DNA of 64,000 bases from Roseburia sp. GTDB lineage: Bacteria > Bacillota > Clostridia > Lachnospirales > Lachnospiraceae. The position numbers were made by a program, and so were the translations under genes. The notes below the pieces were generated by a model that saw only the letters and a list, made by a program, of their open reading frames with translations, was not told the origin of the DNA and searched no databases. Below are positions 8,071 to 17,250 of this stretch, in pieces. The DNA lies in NCBI GenBank assembly GCA_003483745.1, contig DMYD01000014.1, positions 8,741-72,740 of the forward strand, given 5' to 3'. How positions within the stretch are numbered: position 1 is the first letter of the stretch; every line of letters starts with the position of its first letter.

Positions 8071-9090
8071 CTAACATTTTCTGTTTTTTCCAAAGATCAC
8101 ATCATAATTGATACTGCGGTAGAAAATATCGTTTGCATCTACGCTTTGAAGATCAAAATTCCCAAGCATCCACATTGTCTTAGCGATAACCGATTCGAGT
8201 GTCATATCGTAAGACTCTAAGAAACGACAGTATTTTTTCATGTCATGTCCGACTTCATATACTGTCATATCGCTTCCTTCGTGTGCCACCTGCGTTGCCA
8301 TGACCACCAGCCTGTCCGGGTACTGTTTACACAGACGGTAGAATTCATCCGCTATGGATTTTGGAATACCGCCTACTCCAAAGCTCTCCACAATGATACA
8401 ATCATAATTTTCAAAGATGCTTTGTAATACCCGTGGACGGATTCCCGGAATCAGCTTCATCAGGAAAATATTTTCGTCTAATTCCTCATAAAACTGCACT
8501 TCATCCTCATACGGCAGCATCGGCAGATAACGCATGATATTTCCGTCCTGTATCACTGCCAGTGATGGAAAATCAATGCTGGAAAAAGCATTATAGCTTT
8601 TCGATCTCACTTTTTTTGCACGCGTTCCCGCTATAACCTTGCCATCAAAAACAATCTGTACTCCCTGTGACTTTTCATCGGATGCATATAAAAAACTATC
8701 AATCAGATTCGATTTTGCATCTGTAATCTCAAGATCGATCGGTTTTTGTGCTCCCGTAATCACAATCGGTTTTGTGGAATTCTGAATCATATAAGACAAT
8801 GCTGCAGCCGTATATGCCATAGTATCTGTGCCGTGTGCAATTACAAATCCATCATAATCGTCATAATATTCACGGATTGCATGTACAATCTTTTTCCAGT
8901 GTTTCGGCTCCATATTAGAACTGTCCAGATTTAAAAGCTGTACGGCAGATATCTCACAGAATTCTTTTACCTGCGGAATATACTCTAATAGTTCTTCCGG
9001 CGTAATCTGTGGTTTTAATCCATTTTCAGATTTTTTAGAAGCAATGGTACCTCCCGTTGCAAGTAATAATATATTTTTCTTTGCCGACAT
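8071..9090 (-). CDS. ansA: L-asparaginase, type I
   Basis: Hydrolyses L-asparagine to aspartate and ammonia in the cytoplasm (no signal peptide). It is 339 residues long, the normal size. It shows both catalytic threonine blocks, LLLATGGTIAS at about residues 8-18 and FVIAHGTDTMAYTA at about 82-95. The open frame begins at 9105 (MEITGM...). The GGAG 9 nt before the second ATG favours 9090, but the upstream start cannot be excluded. It follows the threonine aldolase gene almost without gap and is the tail of the trp transcription unit. Confidence 0.9.
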   Translation of the reverse strand: MSAKKNILLLATGGTIASKKSENGLKPQITPEELLEYIPQVKEFCEISAVQLLNLDSSNMEPKHWKKIVHAIREYYDDYDGFVIAHGTDTMAYTAAALSYMIQNSTKPIVITGAQKPIDLEITDAKSNLIDSFLYASDEKSQGVQIVFDGKVIAGTRAKKVRSKSYNAFSSIDFPSLAVIQDGNIMRYLPMLPYEDEVQFYEELDENIFLMKLIPGIRPRVLQSIFENYDCIIVESFGVGGIPKSIADEFYRLCKQYPDRLVVMATQVAHEGSDMTVYEVGHDMKKYCRFLESYDMTLESVIAKTMWMLGNFDLQSVDANDIFYRSINYDVIFGKNRKC

Positions 9091-9107
9091 GCCGGTAATC
9101 TCCATTT

Positions 9108-10145
9108 CTATATGATTGCTCTTATGTTGGCAAGAAGCGCATCGACATTTTCTTCTTTTGTTGCCCAGCAGGTGCAGAACCGGACTGCACTGTGTGTTTC
9201 GTCTACTCTTGCCTGATATGCAAAGCTGTATTTTTCGCGCAGTTTATCCAACACACTATCCGGTAAAACCGGGAACTGCTGGTTCGTTGGGGAATCAATA
9301 TAGAATGTAACTCCCATTTTTGTCAACTCATCTTTTAATTTCTCTGCCAATCGTGCCGCATGTGCGGAGATTTCAAAATAGCGGTTTTCTTCAAATAAAG
9401 TCAAAAACTGGATGCCGAGCAGTCTTCCCTTTGCTAACATACCGCCCCGCTGCTTGATATTATAACGGAAATCCTTTTTTAACTCAGGATTGCTGATCAC
9501 AACCGCCTCACCAAATAACGCTCCTACCTTGGTTCCTCCAATATAAAAAACGTCTGTATTTGCAGCAATATCAGCCATCGTCATATCATTTTCCCTGCAT
9601 GCGAGCCCATATCCGAGTCTTGCTCCATCTAAAAACAGATACAGGTCATTCTCCCTGCATGTACGGTATAATGCCTCAAGCTCCGCTTTTTTATAAATAG
9701 TTCCCAATTCCGTAGGATTGGAAATATATACCAGTTTCGGCTGTACGGTATGTTCAAAACTCTCATCTGCAAAATGTGCTTTTGTAAATGCCTCAACCTG
9801 TTCTGCTGTCAGCTTGCCATCCGGTGTATCGATCGTCAGGCACTTATGTCCACAGGCTTCCAGTGCTCCTGTTTCATGCACATTGATATGTCCGGTTGTC
9901 GCCGTGATAGCTCCCTGATAAGATTTTAATGCAGATGCAATGACCGTAACATTGGTCTGAGTTCCGCCTACCAGAAAATGTACGTCAGCATCCGGCGCAT
10001 CACAGACAGCTTTTATCCGTTTTGCCGCCTCCCTGCAATATTCATCCTCTCCATACCCTGCCGTCTGTTCCATGTTTGTCTCTTCAAGTTTTTTTAAAAT
10101 TGCCGGATGGCAGCCTTCTGTATAATCGCTGTTAAATCGTATCAT
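9108..10145 (-). CDS. ltaE: Low-specificity L-threonine aldolase
   Basis: PLP enzyme of fold type I splitting threonine into glycine and acetaldehyde. Length is 345 residues. The opening FNSDYTEGCHPAILKKL fits the family, the cofactor aspartate lies in LFLDGARLGYG (D173), and the Schiff-base lysine is in YIGGTKVGALFG (K206). It starts 17 bp after trpD with GGGGAA upstream and ends 17 bp before the preferred asparaginase start. Together these two genes extend the trp operon into general amino-acid catabolism. That coupling is deduced only from spacing and orientation. Confidence 0.92.
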   Translation of the reverse strand: MIRFNSDYTEGCHPAILKKLEETNMEQTAGYGEDEYCREAAKRIKAVCDAPDADVHFLVGGTQTNVTVIASALKSYQGAITATTGHINVHETGALEACGHKCLTIDTPDGKLTAEQVEAFTKAHFADESFEHTVQPKLVYISNPTELGTIYKKAELEALYRTCRENDLYLFLDGARLGYGLACRENDMTMADIAANTDVFYIGGTKVGALFGEAVVISNPELKKDFRYNIKQRGGMLAKGRLLGIQFLTLFEENRYFEISAHAARLAEKLKDELTKMGVTFYIDSPTNQQFPVLPDSVLDKLREKYSFAYQARVDETHSAVRFCTCWATKEENVDALLANIRAII

Positions 10146-10162
10146 TGTTTTCCCCTGCTTCT

Positions 10163-11173
10163 CTATAAATTTGAAACTCTGACCAATTCCTCAAGTTTTT
10201 TGATTGCCTTTCCGGAATCGATGGTTTCTGCAGCTAATTTTACACCCGATTCTATAGACTCTGCAACCCCTCCGATATAAAGAGTTGCTCCGGCATTCAA
10301 AAGAACGATATCACGTTTTGCTCCTGTTTCTTTTCCGCTCAAAATTGCTTTTGTGATCTCGGCATTCTGCACACCATCGCCACCGCGCAATTCCTCTAAG
10401 GATGCTCTCTTTAGTCCAAACTGCTCCGGCGTCACCTCATATGTTTTTACAGTTTCTCCATCGATTTCTGATACTGTGGTTGTTCCGGTTAATGTAAATT
10501 CATCCATATTGTCATTTCCACTGATGACAAATCCGCGTTCCACCCCAAGTTTACTCATAGCTTTTGCTATTTTTTCCGTCAATGCTGAACTATATACGCC
10601 GACAACCATATTTTTTGCACGGGATGGATTTGCAAGAGGTCCTAAGATATTAAAAACTGTGCGGACTCCCATCTCTTTTCTCGCCTGCCCTACATATTTC
10701 ATAGATTTGTTAAAAAGCTGTGCAAACATGAAACCGATTCCCACTTCATCCACACATTTTTGTACAAGTACCGGTTCTGCCATAATATTGACTCCAAGTG
10801 CTTCTAACACATCCCCCGCACCGGATTTTGAAGAAATAGAACGGTTTCCATGTTTCGCCACCGGAAGTCCTGCCGCTGCGACCACAAACGCAGATGTGGT
10901 TGAAACATTAAACGTATAAGTACAGTCTCCACCAGTTCCAACCAGATCCACATAATTTTCTGCTTTTGGTGTGATCGTCTCCGCTTTATCCCGCAATACC
11001 GCAGCAAAACCAATCAGTTCCTCTAACGTTTCACCCTTCATGCGCATTGCTATTAAAAAAGCTGCAATCTGTGCCTGTGTTGCATCTCCACTGAGCATGA
11101 TCTCCATTGCTTTTTTTGCTTCTTCTTCTGTTAAATCTTTTCCATCTACTACTTTTGCTATGTACTCTTTCAT
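10163..11173 (-). CDS. trpD: Anthranilate phosphoribosyltransferase
   Basis: Second step of tryptophan synthesis: transfers phosphoribosyl from PRPP to anthranilate. It is 336 residues long, full length. The PRPP-binding GTGGD is at residues 79-83, KHGNRSISSKSGAGD follows at about 107-121, and the magnesium-binding DE is in NDNMDEFTL. It lies downstream of trpA, not between trpG and trpC as in the usual order. The 61-bp gap to trpA holds no terminator, so it belongs to the same transcript. Confidence 0.96.
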   Translation of the reverse strand: MKEYIAKVVDGKDLTEEEAKKAMEIMLSGDATQAQIAAFLIAMRMKGETLEELIGFAAVLRDKAETITPKAENYVDLVGTGGDCTYTFNVSTTSAFVVAAAGLPVAKHGNRSISSKSGAGDVLEALGVNIMAEPVLVQKCVDEVGIGFMFAQLFNKSMKYVGQARKEMGVRTVFNILGPLANPSRAKNMVVGVYSSALTEKIAKAMSKLGVERGFVISGNDNMDEFTLTGTTTVSEIDGETVKTYEVTPEQFGLKRASLEELRGGDGVQNAEITKAILSGKETGAKRDIVLLNAGATLYIGGVAESIESGVKLAAETIDSGKAIKKLEELVRVSNL

Positions 11174-11234
11174 AATAATATTGTCCTTTCCTGTTTATGA
11201 GAATAGATTGTTTACAGAGCATATGCTCTATTCT

Positions 11235-12038
11235 TTAAAGTTGATTTAATTCTTTCTTAAATGTACTGCAATACTCTGCTGCCACTTTTGTGCTGTAATC
11301 ATTTTCTTCCATCAGGCAGATAAAATGACTGCCCACGATCGCACCGTCGATCGTATCTTTCATCGGCTTTACATCCTCAGCTGTGCGGATACCAAATCCC
11401 ATCATGACAGGAATCTTTGCGACAGATTTCACATTTTCCAGATAACTTAAAACCTCTTTATGAAAATCTGCCCCCTGTCCGGTTACTCCCATAGAAGATA
11501 CACAATATACAAATCCTTTTGCGCCATCTAATATCTTCGGAATACGTTCACCTGAAACCGGTGAAACAAGCTGAATCAGAATTGTTGTTTCATCCTGATT
11601 TAAGTATTTAGAGATTTCATTCTGCTCCTCAAGTGGAAGATCCGGAATGATCAGTCCATCTACGCCGGCTTCGTTACATTTTTTTACAAATGCTTCTACC
11701 CCATAATGAAGTATCGTGTTGTAGTACATCATAAATACGATTGGAAGCTCTGATCCTTCGTTTCGTAATTCCTCCACGGTCACAAATACCTTTTTTAAAT
11801 TGATTCCATTACAGATTGCCTTATAAGATGCATTCTGAATGACCGGACCATCTGCTACCGGATCAGAAAAAGGTATTCCGAGTTCCACCACATCAAGACC
11901 GGCTGCCTCCTGTGCCTTTAAAATGTTCTTCGTTGCTTCCAGATCCGGAAGTCCCGCCGTAATATAAGTAATAAATGCTTTTTCACCTTTTTCCTGTAAA
12001 GCTTTCATTTTTGATTCAATACGATTCATATCTGACAT
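11235..12038 (-). CDS. trpA: Tryptophan synthase alpha subunit
   Basis: Cleaves indole-3-glycerol phosphate and passes indole to TrpB in the alpha2-beta2 complex. It is 267 residues long. The catalytic Glu52 and Asp63 are present in VVELGIPFSDPVADGP. The phosphate-binding end is at VMMGFGIRTAEDV and GAIVGSHFI. It lies 69 bp downstream of trpB, with trpD next. Confidence 0.97.
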   Translation of the reverse strand: MSDMNRIESKMKALQEKGEKAFITYITAGLPDLEATKNILKAQEAAGLDVVELGIPFSDPVADGPVIQNASYKAICNGINLKKVFVTVEELRNEGSELPIVFMMYYNTILHYGVEAFVKKCNEAGVDGLIIPDLPLEEQNEISKYLNQDETTILIQLVSPVSGERIPKILDGAKGFVYCVSSMGVTGQGADFHKEVLSYLENVKSVAKIPVMMGFGIRTAEDVKPMKDTIDGAIVGSHFICLMEENDYSTKVAAEYCSTFKKELNQL

Positions 12039-12107
12039 TTCCCTTCTTTTATTAAATCATGTTTATATTTTTTATTTCAATCAGGTTATCCAATCAATTT
12101 TTTCAAA

Positions 12108-13319
12108 TTAGTTCAGGTATCCTTTTCCAGCAAGATAATCGGCAATCGTATTGACATCCTTGTCTCCACGACCTGATAAGCAGATGATCATTGTCTTAGA
12201 CTTTGCTTCCTCTGCTCCCAGTTTTTTTACAAGTTCTTTCGCATATTTACAAGCATAGGCTACTGCATGTGCACTCTCAATGGCAGGAATGATTCCTTCT
12301 AATCTGCAGAGTTCCATCAATGCGTCCATCGCCTCTGTGTCTGTTACAGAAACATATTCTGCTCTTCCACTGTCTCTTAAGTACGCATGCTCTGGTCCGA
12401 CACCCGGGTAATCCAATCCTGCGGAAATGGAATGTGCCAGTTTTACATTACCATCCTCATCCTGCAGCAGATAAGAACGCATTCCATGTAAAACCCCCGG
12501 CTCTCCAAGTGCCATCGCCGATGCGTGCTCGCCCGTCTCAATTCCCTTTCCAGCTGCCTCTACACCGATCATTTTTACCGATGGTTCTTCAATAAAATCT
12601 GCAAACATTCCGATGGAGTTTGAACCGCCACCCACACATGCCATCACAGCATCCGGCAGCTTATGTTCCACTTCCAGAAACTGTTTTTTTGCCTCTCTGC
12701 TGATAACACTCTGAAATTCCTTGACCATTTTAGGATAAGGATATGGGCCTACTGCAGAGCCGATGATATAAAATGTATCTTCTGCTGTTTTTGCCCAGGT
12801 ACGGATTGCTTCATTGGTGGCATCTTTCAATGTATTGCTTCCGGAGCGGACACTGACTACTTTTGCTCCCAACATCTCCATTCTCATAACATTTAATGCC
12901 TGTCGCTTAATATCTTCCTCACCCATATAAACGGTACATTCCATATCAAACAAAGCTGCACCTGTTGCGGTTGCCACACCATGCTGTCCGGCACCGGTCT
13001 CTGCAATAACTTTCTTTTTCCCCATACGTTTTGCAAGTAAAATCTGACCAATTACATTATTGATTTTATGTGCTCCGGTGTGATTTAAATCTTCGCGTTT
13101 TAAATAAATCTTTGTGCCATACTTTTCGCTGAGACGTTCTGCATAATAAAGAGGTGTCTCACGTCCCACATACTGTTTCAAATAGTAATGATATTGTTTT
13201 ATAAATTCCGGATCATGTATTGCTTCCTCAAATGCCTTGTCTAATTCCTCTAATGTATTCATCAGAGATTCCGCTACATACTGTCCTCCAAATTCTCCAT
13301 AATATGCTTTCTTGTTCAT
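12108..13319 (-). CDS. trpB: Tryptophan synthase beta subunit
   Basis: PLP-dependent synthesis of tryptophan from indole and serine. Length is 403 residues. The cofactor lysine is K85 in LNHTGAHKINN, the catalytic glutamate E107 in AETGAGQHGVATA, and the phosphate loop is CVGGGSNSIGMF. This is the TrpB1 form that pairs with TrpA, as the adjacent trpA confirms. It lies 96 bp downstream of trpF. Confidence 0.97.
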   Translation of the reverse strand: MNKKAYYGEFGGQYVAESLMNTLEELDKAFEEAIHDPEFIKQYHYYLKQYVGRETPLYYAERLSEKYGTKIYLKREDLNHTGAHKINNVIGQILLAKRMGKKKVIAETGAGQHGVATATGAALFDMECTVYMGEEDIKRQALNVMRMEMLGAKVVSVRSGSNTLKDATNEAIRTWAKTAEDTFYIIGSAVGPYPYPKMVKEFQSVISREAKKQFLEVEHKLPDAVMACVGGGSNSIGMFADFIEEPSVKMIGVEAAGKGIETGEHASAMALGEPGVLHGMRSYLLQDEDGNVKLAHSISAGLDYPGVGPEHAYLRDSGRAEYVSVTDTEAMDALMELCRLEGIIPAIESAHAVAYACKYAKELVKKLGAEEAKSKTMIICLSGRGDKDVNTIADYLAGKGYLN

Positions 13320-13415
13320 AATTTCCGTGTTCCTTTCTTAAATCTTAAATTAATTTATACTTTTTGTTCTATTTTTTACTTTCTATAACAAAACATTGTC
13401 ATATTTCTGATACTC

Positions 13416-14171
13416 TTACGTTGTTTTAATCATGCTTCTTTCTGCTGTCTTCTGGACTTTCTGCACAAATTCCTGTATCTTTCGCCTGTCTTTTCCGGTA
13501 CCCTGTCCGGGTTCTTTTTCCACCCCCGAACTGACATCTACGATATCCGGTGAAAAAATATCTATCCCCCTGTCGACATTATCCGGCGTAAGCCCTCCGG
13601 CAAGTACAAATTGAATTTTTTCTGCCTCCAATACCTGTTTAAAACCTCTTAACTGCTCCTGCCCTTCCGGCTTCTCATATGCATCCCATCCAAAGGTTTT
13701 TCCACTTCCAAACTCCTTTGCATCCATAAGAAGTGCGGTTATCTTCCCCTTTTCAGACAGCATTCCTGCACGCTTACCGGTCAATCCTTTTTTTCCGTTC
13801 ATGTACGTTTCCACAAGTGCTTCAAAATCGCTCTTCTCTGTCAGATTCACCGCCCGCCAGATTGGAATCTCTGACATTGCAAGAACATCTTCTGTCAGAT
13901 TTCCATGAATCTGTAAGATATCGAACCCGGCATCCATGATCTGTTTTGCCATCGTCACATCCGGGTTTACCGCAACAGCAACCTTTTTTATATTATCATT
14001 TAACTTTTTAAACAATTCTTGTATTTTATTGATTGAAACATACCGGCTGCTTTTTTTATATAAAACAAATCCTGCATAAGAAATCCCTGCTTCATTCAGC
14101 CATCGTATTTCCTCATTCTGCGTGATCCCGCAGATTTTAATCTGTGGGACTTTCTGTTTTACGCTTTCCAC
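13416..14171 (-). CDS. trpF: Phosphoribosylanthranilate isomerase
   Basis: Third step of the tryptophan pathway, a (beta/alpha)8 enzyme. The core shows KICGITQNEE (catalytic Cys), LQIHGN and VLAGGLTPDNV. At 251 residues it is longer than the usual 200-215, with extra residues in the middle (about 125-175) before and after LLMDAKEFGSGKTFGWD. The frame runs up to 14243 without a convincing start there. A GTG at 14171 lies 10 nt after AAGGAGG, so the gene begins inside the trpC 3' end and overlaps it by 13 bp. Confidence 0.93.
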   Translation of the reverse strand: MESVKQKVPQIKICGITQNEEIRWLNEAGISYAGFVLYKKSSRYVSINKIQELFKKLNDNIKKVAVAVNPDVTMAKQIMDAGFDILQIHGNLTEDVLAMSEIPIWRAVNLTEKSDFEALVETYMNGKKGLTGKRAGMLSEKGKITALLMDAKEFGSGKTFGWDAYEKPEGQEQLRGFKQVLEAEKIQFVLAGGLTPDNVDRGIDIFSPDIVDVSSGVEKEPGQGTGKDRRKIQEFVQKVQKTAERSMIKTT

Positions 14172-14929
14172 CTCTTTGCAACCTCCTTCGGATGCTCCGC
14201 TTCCATCAGCGCCCTGCCGATCAGGAATGCATCCACACTGCATTCCTTTAATAGCTCCACATCCGCATCTTTTAGGATACCGCTCTCTGCAACCAGGACT
14301 TTATCTTCCGGTACCAGTTTTGAAAGCCGTACTGTCGTATCGAGACTGATCGTAAAGTCTTTGAGGTTACGGTTGTTAACACCGATGATATCTGCATCGA
14401 TCTTCATTGCCCGCTCCAGTTCCAGCTCATCGTGCACTTCCACCAGTGCATCTAACCCCAGTTCTTTTGACAACTGATAAAAGTCTTTCATCTGCGCATC
14501 ATCCAGAATTGCAGCAATCAAAAGTACTGCATCCGCACCGATTGCCTTTGCCTCATAAAACTGGTATGGATCAATCATAAAATCCTTTCTTAAAATCGGA
14601 AGTTCCGTGATTGTTCTTATTTTTTTCAGATAATCCACATTTCCATCAAAATGATCTTCCTCGGTCAGGCAGGAAATTGCGTCTACCGATTCGTTGTATT
14701 CATCAATTCTGTCCAATAAATTTATTTTACTTTTAATTTTCCCAAGACTTGGGGAAGCATTTTTAAATTCTCCGATAATGGAAATACCACTTTTACTTAA
14801 TGCCTGATAAAAACCGTGTTTTTTGCCTTCATACTTCTCTGCCAGTTCACGCATTTTTATTTCACTGATATTCTTTTTATGTTCCGGCAGACGCTTCTTT
14901 TTATCCTCTACAATGACATCGAGTATCAT
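14159..14929 (-). CDS. trpC: Indole-3-glycerol phosphate synthase
   Basis: Fourth step of the pathway, ring closure of CdRP to indole-glycerol phosphate. It is 256 residues long, standard size. Landmarks are IIGEFKNASPSLGKI (catalytic Lys), PILRKDFMIDPYQFYEAKAIGADAVLLI, and VAESGILKDADVELL. It starts 10 bp after trpG and overlaps the trpF start. Confidence 0.96.
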   Translation of the reverse strand: MILDVIVEDKKKRLPEHKKNISEIKMRELAEKYEGKKHGFYQALSKSGISIIGEFKNASPSLGKIKSKINLLDRIDEYNESVDAISCLTEEDHFDGNVDYLKKIRTITELPILRKDFMIDPYQFYEAKAIGADAVLLIAAILDDAQMKDFYQLSKELGLDALVEVHDELELERAMKIDADIIGVNNRNLKDFTISLDTTVRLSKLVPEDKVLVAESGILKDADVELLKECSVDAFLIGRALMEAEHPKEVAKRWKA

Positions 14930-14938
14930 AACTACCTC

Positions 14939-15508
14939 CTAATTGATTCCATTGATAAAATTTTCCACCATTCGTTTTCCATGTTCTGTATAGATAGATT
15001 CCGGATGAAACTGTAAACCGATCACCGGATATTCTTTATGCTGCATCGCCATAATCTCTCCATCTTTTGTCTGTGCCGTAACCGTCAGACATTCCGGCAG
15101 ATCATCCATCTGCACTGCCAGTGAATGATATCTCGCCACCTTGACCGGTGATGTGATTCCCGCAAAGATTCCAGTTCCGGTATGGGTGATTTCCGACTGT
15201 TTTCCATGAAACAATGCTTTTGCGTATGTCACTGTTCCCCCAAATGCCTCACCGATACACTGATGACCGAGACAGATACCGAGAATCGGGATCTCTTTAT
15301 AAAATTCCTTTACCACATCCATACAGATTCCTGCTTCCTTCGGACTTTTCGGTCCTGGGGAAAGAACAATTTTATCAGGATGTAACTCTCTTATCTCCCC
15401 GATCGTAATCTTATCATTGCGGACAACCTTTATATCCTGCGTAAAAGTTCCAATATATTGGTACAGATTAAATGTAAATGAATCGTAGTTATCGATCAGC
15501 AATATCAT
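14939..15508 (-). CDS. trpG: Anthranilate synthase glutamine amidotransferase subunit
   Basis: Class-I amidotransferase supplying ammonia to TrpE. Length is 189 residues. The nucleophile Cys79 is in ILGICLGHQCIGEAFGG, and the His/Glu pair is in LQFHPESIYTEHG. The start overlaps the 3' end of trpE by 4 bp (ATGA), implying coupled translation of the two subunits. It could also serve aminodeoxychorismate synthase, as in other Firmicutes, but no pab genes are seen. Confidence 0.96.
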   Translation of the reverse strand: MILLIDNYDSFTFNLYQYIGTFTQDIKVVRNDKITIGEIRELHPDKIVLSPGPKSPKEAGICMDVVKEFYKEIPILGICLGHQCIGEAFGGTVTYAKALFHGKQSEITHTGTGIFAGITSPVKVARYHSLAVQMDDLPECLTVTAQTKDGEIMAMQHKEYPVIGLQFHPESIYTEHGKRMVENFINGIN

Positions 15509-16914
15509 AAGTTTTCCTCCTCCACAAGGGTTTTTGCCAGAGCCATGACCTTGTTACAGCATTCTTTGTATTCATTTTCCGGAACAGAATCCGCAACGAT
15601 TCCGGCTCCAGCCTGTAAATAAACATTTTTTCCTTTTTTGATCATCGTACGGATCGTGATACAGAAATCCATATCGCCGGAAAAATCCACATATCCGGTT
15701 GCACCACCGTAAAGACCTCTTCTCACACTCTCCAGTTCTTCGATGATCTCCATCGCCCTGATCTTTGGTGCTCCGCTTAAAGTTCCAGCCGGGAGAAAAG
15801 ATGCCAGCAGATCAAACGGATGAAAACTGCCTTTCTTGCGTCCCTCGACCATCGAGACGATATGCATGACATGCGAATAATTTTTTACGCTCATAAAGTC
15901 TGTAACTTTTACCGTACCAAACTCTGAGATGCGTCCCATATCATTGCGGGCAAGATCGACTAACATGACATGCTCGGCACGTTCTTTTTCATCGGCAAGC
16001 AGTTCCCTGTGCAGTCTGTCATCTTCTTCCTTTGTCTTTCCCCTTGGTCTTGTTCCGGCGATCGGACAGGTAAATACACGTTTCCCCTGCTGTTTTACCA
16101 GCATCTCCGGTGAACTTCCGATCACTTCAAAATCGCCAAAGTTAAAATAATAAAGATACGGGGAAGGATTTAACTCGCGGAGTTCACAGTACAGATCAAA
16201 TCCATCCTGCCCCGTCTCGATTGTCCAGCGCTGTGATAACACGGTCTGGAAAATATGTCCATCGCGGATATACTGTTTGATCTTATTTACCTTTGCGCTG
16301 TATTCCTCTAAAGTATCTGATTTTTTTGTGATCGCCCCATCCGGGATCAGTCTTACTACCGCTTCTTTCTGTTCCTGCATGGCAGTTGCGATCAGCTCCG
16401 CTGCTTTTTTCGCCGCGGCTTCTTTTCCCGTTTCATCATCGGATTCTAAGATCACCGCTGTCAATGTCTCTGCCACATGGTCAACCACAATAAATTCTTT
16501 CATCAGCATAAGCTGGATCGTCTCGATCCCGATCTCATCCGGGTTTTCTTCCGGCAGCACCTCACTGTATCTCACGAAGTCATAACCAACACTTCCCACA
16601 AGCCCTCCCGAAAAATTCAGTTCCTCATTGTCCTTCCGGATTTCAAATTCGTTATAATATTCTTTTAATAACGTAAGCGGATTTCCCTTTCTGATATCTT
16701 TTGTACCGTCCTTTTTTGTAATCACCAGTGACTGTCCCTTTGAGGAAATGATCTCTTCCGGTTCTACGCCGAAAAATGTATAGCGGTCATAATTCTTGTC
16801 ATAACTCTCTAACAAAAATCCTTTTTTCTTTCCCACCAGATTCCGGTACATCCCCGTTGCTGTCTCATTTACAATACTGACTGTTTTTTTGTAAACTCTG
16901 TAAATTTTTTTCAT
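15505..16914 (-). CDS. trpE: Anthranilate synthase component I
   Basis: Converts chorismate and glutamine-derived ammonia to anthranilate, the committed step. It is 469 residues from this start. The chorismate-binding domain is recognisable at CPIAGTRPRGKTKEEDDR, AEHVMLVDLARNDMGRI and GTLSGAPKIRAMEII. The open frame extends to 16932, giving MRMEIRM first. GGAG 6 nt before the ATG at 16914 favours this start. It is the first gene of the operon, controlled by the T-box leader just upstream. Confidence 0.95.
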   Translation of the reverse strand: MKKIYRVYKKTVSIVNETATGMYRNLVGKKKGFLLESYDKNYDRYTFFGVEPEEIISSKGQSLVITKKDGTKDIRKGNPLTLLKEYYNEFEIRKDNEELNFSGGLVGSVGYDFVRYSEVLPEENPDEIGIETIQLMLMKEFIVVDHVAETLTAVILESDDETGKEAAAKKAAELIATAMQEQKEAVVRLIPDGAITKKSDTLEEYSAKVNKIKQYIRDGHIFQTVLSQRWTIETGQDGFDLYCELRELNPSPYLYYFNFGDFEVIGSSPEMLVKQQGKRVFTCPIAGTRPRGKTKEEDDRLHRELLADEKERAEHVMLVDLARNDMGRISEFGTVKVTDFMSVKNYSHVMHIVSMVEGRKKGSFHPFDLLASFLPAGTLSGAPKIRAMEIIEELESVRRGLYGGATGYVDFSGDMDFCITIRTMIKKGKNVYLQAGAGIVADSVPENEYKECCNKVMALAKTLVEEENL

Positions 16915-16997
16915 CCTAATCTCCATTCTCAAATCACCTGTTGCAAGATCATGTTATCAAAACAATAAAGTTCACACTCTGCGCGAATTTTATTGTT

Positions 16998-17042
16998 AAA
17001 AAACGCCCCTGACCGGAATTTTCTTCCAGTCAGGGGCGTTTT
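16998..17042 (-). terminator. T-box regulated terminator of the trp leader
   Basis: Stem AACGCCCCTGAC with GTCAGGGGCGTT and a TTTTTT tail on the minus strand, directly after the T-box core. Formation of the alternative antiterminator on uncharged tRNA-Trp should prevent it. Confidence 0.92.
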
Positions 17043-17093
17043 CACGCGGTGCCACCCTGTTTCGCCAGACATTATGATTCCATGCAGGACAAA

Positions 17094-17218
17094 GAGTCGC
17101 TTGCGACTCTTTCGCGCCCGAGCGGTGCTGTTTACAGCAAACTTCATCTCCGCGAGGTGCGCGTCCCGCCCAGAGGGCTTTTTCATTCATAGGACGTAAT
17201 TTCCTATGAATGAAAAAA
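17094..17218 (-). repeat. 125-bp structured dispersed repeat, copy 1 (inside the trp T-box leader)
   Basis: It aligns without gaps to 51871-51995 with 13 differences in 125 bp (112 identical). Stems shared by both copies are GAGTCG/CGACTC at one end, GCTGT/ACAGC in the middle, and TTTTTCATNCATAG/CTATGNATGAAAAA at the other end. In the last stem a T-A pair here is G-C in the other copy. The minus-strand frame starting at 17186 (MKKPSG...) is open through both copies. Confidence 0.9.
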
Positions 17219-17250
17219 AACGGATATTTCCAGAAACTGGAAATATCCGC
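17213..17250 (-). terminator. Second terminator-like hairpin in the trp leader
   Basis: CGGATATTTCCAG and CTGGAAATATCCG (13-bp stem, TTT loop) are followed by eight Ts on the minus strand, part of which belongs to the repeat end. Upstream reads GGTGGC, faintly like a T-box bulge. It would stop transcripts coming from the trp promoter or from the upstream membrane-protein gene. Confidence 0.7.

Noticed and set aside
16929..17186. 85-residue frame over the trp leader
   Set aside because: It runs through the dispersed repeat, the T-box core and the terminator; its sequence is explained by RNA structure and the repeat, with no ribosome site.
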